DNA from: Streptomyces achromogenes | Lineage (GTDB): Bacteria > Actinomycetota > Actinomycetes > Streptomycetales > Streptomycetaceae | NCBI RefSeq assembly: GCF_030816715.1 | Contig: NZ_JAUSYH010000001.1 | Span: forward strand, 1,612,001 to 1,676,000 | Length of the DNA stretch: 64,000 nucleotides | Direction of reading: 5' to 3' | Part shown: one piece after another, positions 58,026-64,000 of the stretch | How the letters are laid out: each line of letters opens with the position of its first letter | Numbering within the stretch: the stretch's first letter is position 1 | Position numbers and translations under genes: made by a program | Notes under the pieces: model-generated | Told to the model about the DNA's origin: nothing | The model's database searches: none | Seen by the model: only the letters and a program-made list of their open reading frames with translations

Positions 58026-59993
58026 TCAGGCCCGCTCGCGGGCGAGGCTCTCGTAGAAGTGCAGAAGGTCGAGGTTGTCGATGGAGCCGGGGTTGACGGC
58101 CTTCTCCAGGGGCGTGCCCTGCAGGAGTCGTTTGACCGGGACCTCGATGCGTTTGCCGGTGAGGGTGTGCGGCACCCCGGGCACCTCGATGACCTCGTCC
58201 GGGACGTGGCGCGGCGAGAGCTGGTCGCGGATGGACTGTTTGATGCGGCCGAGGAGGGCATCGTCGAGGGCCGCTCCCGGGGCGAGGTGGACGAAGAGCG
58301 GCATCCAGTAGCCGCCGTCGGGCTGCTCGACGCCGATGACCAGGGATTCCTTGATCTCGGGGAGCCGTTCGACGACCTCGTAGATGTCGGCGGAGCCCAT
58401 GCGCACGCCTTGGCGGTTGAGCGTGGAGTCGGAACGGCCGTGGATGACGACGGAGCCGCGTGAGGTGATGGTGATCCAGTCACCGTGGCGCCACACGCCG
58501 GGGTAGGTGTCGAAGTAGCTGTCGTGGTACCGGCTGCCGTCCGGGTCGTTCCAGAAGCGGACCGGCATCGAGGGCATGGGGTTGGTGACGACGAGTTCGC
58601 CCACCTCGTCGATCACGGGGTGGCCGTTCGGGTCCCAGGACTGCAGGTCGGTGCCGAGCCCCGGCGCCTGGAGTTCGCCGGTGTGGACAGGCAGCGTGGG
58701 CACGGCTCCGGCGAAGCAGGAGCACACGTCGGTGCCTCCGCTGACGCTGGCGATCCAGAGGTCGTCGCGCACTTCGTCGTGCAGCCAGCGGAAGCCGTCG
58801 GGCGGCAGGGGGGACCCGGTGGTGGCGACGCACTGGACCGTGGAGAGGTCGAAGTCCCGCGCGGGGTGCACCTCCGCTTTGCGGCAGGCCATGACGTAGG
58901 CCGCGGAGGTGCCGTAGAGGGTGGCGCCCGTGCGTTCGGCGATGCGCCACTGGGCGCCCGTGTCGGGATAGCCGGGGCTGCCGTCGTACAGAACGATCGT
59001 CGTGCCGGTGAGGAGGCCGGACACGAGGAAGTTCCACATCATCCAGCCGGTCGAGGTGTACCAGAAGAAGCGGTCCTCGGGGCCCAGGTCGCAGTGCAGG
59101 CCGAGCTGCTTGAGGTGCTCGACCAGGATGCCGCCCTGGGACTGGACGATGGCCTTGGGAAGTCCCGTCGTGCCGGACGAGTAGAGCACCCACAGGGGGT
59201 GGTCGAAGGGGACCTGCTCGAAGACGGGTTCCTCTTCCGAGGCGGTCAGGGCCGCCCAGTCCAGGGCTCCCGGGGGAGGCTCCGTGCCCAGCACGGGGAT
59301 GTGGACCACCGCGCGCAGGGTGGGGAGTTCGGCGCGCAGTTCGGCGACGACGTCGCGGCGGTCGTGCTCCTTGCCGCCGTAGCGGTAGCCGTCGACGGTG
59401 AACAGGACCACGGGTTCGACCTGCTGGAACCGGTCGAGGACGCTGCGGGCGCCGAAGTCGGGGGCGCAGGAGGTCCACACGCCGCCGACGGCGGCCGTGG
59501 CGAGGAGGGCCACCACGGCCTGCGGGATGTTCGGGAGGTAGCCGCTGACCCGGTCCCCGGGGCGGACGCCGAGGGCGCGCAGTTCGCCGGCCAGAGAGCC
59601 GACCTGGCGGCGCAGCTCGGACCAGGTGACCGGCGTCGGTTCGTGGGTCTCGTCGACATACAGCAGGGCCGGTTCGGCCGGGCGGGTGGCGGCCGCGCGC
59701 AGGGCATGCTCGGCGTAGTTCAGCGTCGCGCCGGGGAACCACCGGGCGCCGGGCATGGAGCGGTCGTCGAGCACGCGCGCGTAGGGCGTCGAGAACCGGA
59801 CGTCGAACCATTGGGTGACGGCCGTCCAGAACGTCTCCAGCTCGTCGACCGACCAGCGGTGCAGGGCCGGATACCCGCCCTGGGACGGGGCTCCGTGGTG
59901 CTCGGCCGCCCAGGTCTGGAACTTCGTGATCTGGGCCCGGGCGATGCGCTGGGGATCTGGCCGCCACAGCGGCTCGGGGTTCACTGTCGGCAT
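58026..59993 (-). CDS. Acetoacetyl-CoA synthetase (acetoacetate-CoA ligase)
   Basis: The 655-residue protein belongs to the ACS-like ANL superfamily branch of acetoacetate-CoA ligases. It shows an N-terminal PLWRPDPQRIARAQITKFQTW, the P-loop-like VLYSSGTTGLPKAIVQSQGG, RFFWYTSTGWMMWNFLVSG and a C-terminal GSADIYEVVERLPEIKESLV and HTLTGKRIEVPVKRLLQG with the catalytic lysine of the swivelling domain. It makes acetoacetyl-CoA from acetoacetate, ATP and CoA, feeding fatty-acid or polyketide metabolism. GGGAG precedes the ATG. Confidence 0.93.
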   Translation of the reverse strand: MPTVNPEPLWRPDPQRIARAQITKFQTWAAEHHGAPSQGGYPALHRWSVDELETFWTAVTQWFDVRFSTPYARVLDDRSMPGARWFPGATLNYAEHALRAAATRPAEPALLYVDETHEPTPVTWSELRRQVGSLAGELRALGVRPGDRVSGYLPNIPQAVVALLATAAVGGVWTSCAPDFGARSVLDRFQQVEPVVLFTVDGYRYGGKEHDRRDVVAELRAELPTLRAVVHIPVLGTEPPPGALDWAALTASEEEPVFEQVPFDHPLWVLYSSGTTGLPKAIVQSQGGILVEHLKQLGLHCDLGPEDRFFWYTSTGWMMWNFLVSGLLTGTTIVLYDGSPGYPDTGAQWRIAERTGATLYGTSAAYVMACRKAEVHPARDFDLSTVQCVATTGSPLPPDGFRWLHDEVRDDLWIASVSGGTDVCSCFAGAVPTLPVHTGELQAPGLGTDLQSWDPNGHPVIDEVGELVVTNPMPSMPVRFWNDPDGSRYHDSYFDTYPGVWRHGDWITITSRGSVVIHGRSDSTLNRQGVRMGSADIYEVVERLPEIKESLVIGVEQPDGGYWMPLFVHLAPGAALDDALLGRIKQSIRDQLSPRHVPDEVIEVPGVPHTLTGKRIEVPVKRLLQGTPLEKAVNPGSIDNLDLLHFYESLARERA

Positions 59994-60207
59994 GGGGCGG
60001 CTCCCGGACTCGGCGCGTCGTGTGCGTCACCCGCGCACGAGCTGGGGTGGTGCGCGTGACGCGGCTGACACGGACGATGCCATGTGATCGACTTCAGCAC
60101 CAGGGTGACCTCCACACAGTCCGTGTCGTGAAGATGTGGTCCGGCCACGGATGAACGGAAGTTGAACGACCCGCGCGTGCGGCGCGGTCAGTGACAGGGT
60201 GAACAGC

Positions 60208-62568
60208 ATGGACGGTCGTGACCTGGTGCGTTCGATGAAGGCGGTCGGCTCCTCGGGAGCCGCCCAAGGGTTGCGCACCGTCCGGGCCGCGTGGCGCAGG
60301 AGGCGGGTCGACGCCGCCGCCCTGCCGGGACGAGGACCCGAGCGGGCGCGGGTGCCGGGCCAGGTGCTGGAGGCGGAGCCGGGGCCCGGCGGGGGGACGC
60401 TGCGGTTCGGCCGCTCCGTGCTGAGGATCCACGTCGCCGTGAACGGGGCCGTCTTCTGGGGCTGGGACGGCGCGGAGCCGGAACCGTCGTACGCGCTGGC
60501 CGGCCGCTGTCCGGAGCCGGACCCGCGGGCGGTGCTCGAGCCCGACAAGGACGGCGGCTGGCGGGTCGTCGCCGAGCGGGTCACGATCGTGGTCTCACGG
60601 CATGGCGCCGTAGAGGTGTGCACGCCGGGGGGCGTTCTGCTGCGCCGCGATCTGCCGCCCCGGTGGTGGGAGCCGCTGGACGGTGGGCCGGGACGCTGGC
60701 TGCAGCGCTCGGAGGTGGCGGCGGACGCCCGCTTCTTCGGTCTCGGCGCCAGGACGTCCGGGCCCCGGCTGCGCGACGGGTCGTACCGGCTGTGGAACAC
60801 GGACCCCGGTGCTGCGGTCGATCGCGGGGACGACCCGCTCCACCTCACGATGCCGGTGCACCTGGTGGTGGCCGACGCCTCCACCCATCTGGTCTTCCAC
60901 GACACGTCGTGGGACGGGACGGTGACGCTGCGGGAGGGTGCGGAGGGGGCGGGGTCCGGGCACGACCGTCCCGGCGCCTGCGAGGTGCGGATGGACGGGG
61001 GCCCGCTGCGCTGCTGGGTGATCGTGGGCACCCCCGCGCGCGTACTCCTCGCCTGGGCGTCGCTCACGGGTCCGCCGGCGGTGCCGCCCGCGTGGGCGCT
61101 CGGTCATCATCACGCGCGGTGGGGGCGGGGCGGCGAGCAGGAGTTGCGCGAGATCGTGACGGGCTACCGCGAGCACGGTCTGCCGCTCGACTCCGTGCAT
61201 CTCGGCATCGACCACACGGATGAGCACCGGGTGTTCACGGTCGACCAGGACCGCTTCCCGAAACTGCCGGTGCTGGCCGAGGAGTTGCGTCAGGACGGGA
61301 TACATCTGGTGTCGGTCGTCGGCCCCGCGGTCCGGGCCGAGGCGGGCAGCGCGGTGTACGACGGCGGGGTCGCCGAGGACGCGTTCGTGCGGGAGCCGTC
61401 GGGGCGGCTCGTGGAGGGTGTCGTGGGGCCCGGGGAGTCGGTGTTCCCGGATTTCACGCACGCGCGGGTGCGTGCGTGGTGGGGAGGTCTCTACGCCGAG
61501 CGGGTGGGGCAGGGGTTCGCCGGTTTCTGGCACTCCATGGACGAGCCCGCGTCGTGGGCCGCGTTCGGGGAGTCGACGCTGCCCCGGTCGGCTCGGCACG
61601 CGCTGGAGGGGCGGGGCGGTGATCACCGGGAGGCGCACAACGTGTACGCGCTGTGCATGGCCCGGGCGGCCTACGAGGGGCTGCGGGAGCTGGTCCCGCA
61701 GGAGCGGCCGTTCGTCCTGGCGGGGTCCGGATGGGCGGGCCTGCAGCGGTACGGCGGCACCTGGTCCAGGGAAGTCGCCCCGGGCTGGTCCGGGCTGCGG
61801 GCCTCCCTGTCTCTGGTGATGGGGCTCGGGTTGTGCGGGGTGCCGTACTCGGGGACGGACGTGGGCGGCGTCGACGGCGGTTCGACACCCGAGCTGTATC
61901 TGCGCGGGTTGCAGCTGGGCGCTTACCTGCCGCTGTTCCGCACGTACGCGCATCCGCGCGTGGGGCTGCGGGAGCCGTGGGAGCTCGGTCCGGAGATGCT
62001 GGAGCACGTGCGCGAGGCCCTCGTCGGGCGCCTGCGGCTGCTGCCGTACTTCGTGACGCTGGCGCATCAGGCCCGGCGTACGGGTGCTCCGTATGTGCGG
62101 CCGGTGTGGTGGGGGTCTCCCCGGAACCGGGCGTTGCGGGACTGCGAGGACGCCTTCCTGCTGGGGGAGAGCCTCCTGGTCGCCCCCGTGCTCGCACCGG
62201 GGGTCGACCGGCGGCCGGTGCAGCTGCCGAGGGGGCGCTGGTACGACACGGCGACGGGACGGGCCTACCGGGGACCGGGTCAGGTGGTGGTGGACGCTCC
62301 GCTGTCACGTATCCCGGTGCTCGCGCGCGCGGGGGCCGTCGTACCGGTACGGGGGGACGGCGGTGGACTGGAGCTGGAGGTGTGGGCGCCGGCCCGTGGG
62401 CGGACGGGCGGCGGCCTGGTGGTGCGGGAGCCGGGCGACGGCCGGCGAGAGCCGGAGATCGAGCGGTATGCCGTCCGCTGGGAGGGTTCCCGGGTGGTCG
62501 TCGAGCGGGAGGGCGAGGACGGCGTGCACACACCGTCCTGCCCGGTGCGCGTACGCGGGCTGGGCTGA
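60208..62568 (+). CDS. Glycoside hydrolase family 31-like protein with altered active site
   Basis: The 786-residue protein has the overall GH31 layout: a beta-rich N-terminus, a barrel with WALGHHHARWGRGGEQELRE, VFTVDQDRFP, YSGTDVGGVDGGSTPELYLRG, and C-terminal beta domains. Key residues differ: the nucleophile segment, normally W-x-D-M-N-E, reads WHSMDE (S443); the acid/base W-x-G-D reads WSRE (E522); LDIDY reads LGIDH; and the R-S before the QRY segment reads A-G-S. It may be inactive or have a new activity. There is no signal peptide. The start is ATG 60208 or GTG 60199. Confidence 0.82.
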   Translation: MDGRDLVRSMKAVGSSGAAQGLRTVRAAWRRRRVDAAALPGRGPERARVPGQVLEAEPGPGGGTLRFGRSVLRIHVAVNGAVFWGWDGAEPEPSYALAGRCPEPDPRAVLEPDKDGGWRVVAERVTIVVSRHGAVEVCTPGGVLLRRDLPPRWWEPLDGGPGRWLQRSEVAADARFFGLGARTSGPRLRDGSYRLWNTDPGAAVDRGDDPLHLTMPVHLVVADASTHLVFHDTSWDGTVTLREGAEGAGSGHDRPGACEVRMDGGPLRCWVIVGTPARVLLAWASLTGPPAVPPAWALGHHHARWGRGGEQELREIVTGYREHGLPLDSVHLGIDHTDEHRVFTVDQDRFPKLPVLAEELRQDGIHLVSVVGPAVRAEAGSAVYDGGVAEDAFVREPSGRLVEGVVGPGESVFPDFTHARVRAWWGGLYAERVGQGFAGFWHSMDEPASWAAFGESTLPRSARHALEGRGGDHREAHNVYALCMARAAYEGLRELVPQERPFVLAGSGWAGLQRYGGTWSREVAPGWSGLRASLSLVMGLGLCGVPYSGTDVGGVDGGSTPELYLRGLQLGAYLPLFRTYAHPRVGLREPWELGPEMLEHVREALVGRLRLLPYFVTLAHQARRTGAPYVRPVWWGSPRNRALRDCEDAFLLGESLLVAPVLAPGVDRRPVQLPRGRWYDTATGRAYRGPGQVVVDAPLSRIPVLARAGAVVPVRGDGGGLELEVWAPARGRTGGGLVVREPGDGRREPEIERYAVRWEGSRVVVEREGEDGVHTPSCPVRVRGLG

Positions 62569-62586
62569 CGACGGACCGCGCGGGCC

Positions 62587-63123
62587 TCAGATGTAGCGGC
62601 CCTCGAAGAACGCCCGCACGGCGAGCGTGTGCAGCGGGAAGGCCACCTCCTCCGCCCGGCGCAGGAGGTGCCAGCCCTCGGTCTCGTCCGTGGCGGCGGA
62701 GGCGGGCAGCCGGTCGGCGGGCCGCTCCGGGAGGAGCCCGAACAGCAGCAGATGGCCGTCGGGAGAGCTCATGGCGTCGGCCAGCCGCACGTCGCGGGGG
62801 GCGGCGTCGATGCCGGTCTCCTCTTTGAGCTCGCGCGCGACGGCATGCCGCCAGTCCTCACGGTCGTCGATGAATCCGCCGGGCAGGGCGATGCCTCCGC
62901 GCGCGGGATCGATGGTTCGGGTGATGACGACCAGGGCGGTGCCCTTCGCGTCGTACACGGGCTGGAGCGCGACGGCCACCGGCAGCGGGTTGCGGTAGGC
63001 CACGGCGGTGCAGGCCCGGCAGGTGCGGGGCCAGCCGGTGGCACCCTCCCCGTAGGGCGCTCCGCAGCTCGAACAGTGGGAGTCGCGCGCGGAGTTCGAC
63101 GTAGCGTGCAGATTTTCGGACAC
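62587..63123 (-). CDS. Nudix hydrolase with zinc ribbon
   Basis: The 178-residue protein has an N-terminal zinc ribbon (CSSCGAPYGEG ... CRAC) like NADH pyrophosphatases and a perfect Nudix box, GFIDDREDWRHAVARELKEE followed by TGI. It should hydrolyse a nucleoside diphosphate linked to another group; the substrate is unknown. I start at GTG 63123; no Shine-Dalgarno sequence is visible, so the mRNA may be leaderless. It is convergent with the GH31-like gene, 18 bases apart. Confidence 0.87.
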   Translation of the reverse strand: MSENLHATSNSARDSHCSSCGAPYGEGATGWPRTCRACTAVAYRNPLPVAVALQPVYDAKGTALVVITRTIDPARGGIALPGGFIDDREDWRHAVARELKEETGIDAAPRDVRLADAMSSPDGHLLLFGLLPERPADRLPASAATDETEGWHLLRRAEEVAFPLHTLAVRAFFEGRYI

Positions 63124-63271
63124 GCGGCGGAGCGTATCCGATCTTGCGGAGGGTGGGGTACGGGGGCGGTCGGGCGCCGGGAACCCGTGAGGACCGCGGC
63201 GGGGGAGCCGAGCCCCGCGAAGTCCGCGTCCTGCCTTGTCCCTGCCCAATCGCGGGTGGGCGTGGCACAAT

Positions 63272-63286
63272 CTGACGTTCCGTCAG
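63272..63286. promoter_or_regulatory. CTGACG-N3-CGTCAG operator candidate
   Basis: The 15-base dyad CTGACG-TTC-CGTCAG lies 21 bases upstream of the DUF35 gene start, overlapping its expected promoter. It has the same half-sites and spacing as 11529-11543. Confidence 0.65.
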
Positions 63287-63307
63287 TTCCGTGTCCGGGA
63301 GGCATTC

Positions 63308-63754
63308 TTGTCACGTACACGCACGCCCGTGGTCGCCGGGTGGTTCACCGGAGAGGGAGACGGCTTCCGGCTGCTCGGGACGCGCTGTGCGGCGTGCCGG
63401 TCGGTCTTCTTCCCCCGGGAGGACACGTACTGCCGCAACCCGGGCTGTTCGGGCGGCGACCTGGAAGAGGTCCCGCTGTCGCGGCGCGGACGTGTCTGGT
63501 CGTACACGGACAGCCGGTACCGGCCTCCGTCACCGTATGTGACCGATCCGGAACTTCCGTGGGAGCCCTACGCGTTGATCGCTGTGGAGCTGGAGTCCGA
63601 GCGGATCGTGGTGCTGGGACAGGCGGTTCCCGGGATCACCGTCGCCGATCTGACGGTGGGCATGGAGGTGGAGGTCGTCCCGGGTGTGCTCGACGAGGAC
63701 ACGGGGACGACCTGGACGACCTGGTGGTGGCGGCCTGCGGGGGTGGCGCGATGA
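63308..63754 (+). CDS. Zn-ribbon OB-fold protein (DUF35/ChsH2-like)
   Basis: The 148-residue protein has a zinc ribbon with C27, C30, C42 and C47 (CAACRSVFF ... CRNPGC) followed by an OB fold (GRVWSYTDSRYRPPSPY, YALIAVELESERIVVLGQAV). Such proteins pair with thiolases or MaoC hydratases to bind acyl-CoA in steroid, lipid or polyketide pathways. The TTG start at 63308 is supported by GGGAGG; the longer frame lacks support. Its stop overlaps the following thiolase start (ATGA). Confidence 0.85.
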   Translation: MSRTRTPVVAGWFTGEGDGFRLLGTRCAACRSVFFPREDTYCRNPGCSGGDLEEVPLSRRGRVWSYTDSRYRPPSPYVTDPELPWEPYALIAVELESERIVVLGQAVPGITVADLTVGMEVEVVPGVLDEDTGTTWTTWWWRPAGVAR

Positions 63755-64000
63755 CGGCGGACGTGGCGGTGCTGGGCGCGGGGATGCATCCGTGGGGGAA
63801 GTGGGGGCGCGGCTTCGTCGAGTACGGCGTGCAGGCGGCGCGTGCGGCCCTCGCGGACGCGGAGGTGGACTGGCCGGAGATCGGCTCGATCGTGGGCGCG
63901 GACACGGTCCGGGGCGGATATCCGGGCTATGTGGCCGGGGCCACCTTCGCCAAGGCCCTGGGGTGGCAGGGGGCCAAGGTCACCAGTGTGTACGCGGCGT
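63751..64000 (+). CDS. Thiolase/lipid-transfer (SCP-x-like) protein, partial
   Basis: The visible 83 residues, from MTADVAVLGAGMHPWGKWGR to KVTSVYAA, match the N-terminus of non-decarboxylating thiolases annotated as lipid-transfer proteins, which act in beta-oxidation of branched or steroid side chains. The catalytic cysteine region lies just beyond the edge (after VTSVYAA). Overlap with the DUF35 gene (ATGA) shows a two-subunit complex is likely. Confidence 0.85.
   Translation, partial: MTADVAVLGAGMHPWGKWGRGFVEYGVQAARAALADAEVDWPEIGSIVGADTVRGGYPGYVAGATFAKALGWQGAKVTSVYAA

Overview
The window is a 64 kb piece of an actinobacterial, almost certainly Streptomyces, chromosome. The base composition is very high GC with strong third-position G/C bias. 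The 16S/23S/5S operon has Streptomyces-type lengths and a spacer without tRNA genes. Many genes start with GTG or TTG or look leaderless. The order ftsR-like MerR, FHA, DUF881, small basic protein, DUF881, nucleotidyltransferase, CDP-alcohol phosphatidyltransferase, then crr-ptsI matches what I remember of the S. coelicolor SCO138x-SCO139x region; this is recall, not a search.

Layout. 1-12 kb: a HipA-like kinase coupled to a DUF3037 gene, a Rieske lipoprotein, an isochorismatase-fold protein that has lost its catalytic residues, and several regulator/transporter or regulator/flavoprotein pairs (LysR/EamA, MocR/PPOX/PaiB, two further EamA transporters). A Clp-N protein and an Rv0910-like SRPBCC protein follow. 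12-17.6 kb: a PadR regulator, an SDR enzyme, then a minus-strand run of a class II glutamine amidotransferase and small membrane/stress proteins. 17.6-24 kb: a 14-TM drug exporter beside a large LAL-type LuxR regulator, a PhzF isomerase and a CPBP protease. 24-28 kb: a GCS2-family glutamate-cysteine ligase and small conserved proteins. 28-34 kb: a xylan/xylo-oligosaccharide module (LacI regulator, GH10 xylanase, two permeases, Tat-exported binding lipoprotein) with CGAAA-N-TTTCG operator candidates. 34-35 kb: a molybdate-binding pair (MerR-TOBE and a di-Mop protein). 35-38 kb: gcvP behind a tandem glycine riboswitch. 38-41 kb: PRC-barrel protein, DNA polymerase IV and a MerR regulator. 41-49 kb: the growth/division-associated cluster (bifunctional nuclease, FtsR-like MerR, GarA-like FHA, DUF881, Sbp, DUF881, a nucleotidyltransferase fused to a degenerate phosphomannomutase, CDP-alcohol phosphatidyltransferase). 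48.8-54.5 kb: the rRNA operon on the minus strand. 54.5-56.8 kb: crr-ptsI of the PTS, diverging from rrn behind a 14-bp palindrome that matches the DasR-responsive element. 57-64 kb: a hypothetical gene, acetoacetyl-CoA ligase, a GH31-fold protein lacking its catalytic residues, a Nudix hydrolase, and the start of a DUF35/thiolase operon.

The most unusual items are three apparently degenerate enzymes (isochorismatase fold, GH31, phosphomannomutase domain), a palindromic repeat translated inside the N-terminus of a MerR regulator, a CTGACG-N3-CGTCAG motif shared by widely separated genes, three perfect hairpins stacked between two DMT transporters, and the compact Mop module. I found no CRISPR array, insertion sequence, prophage or tRNA gene.
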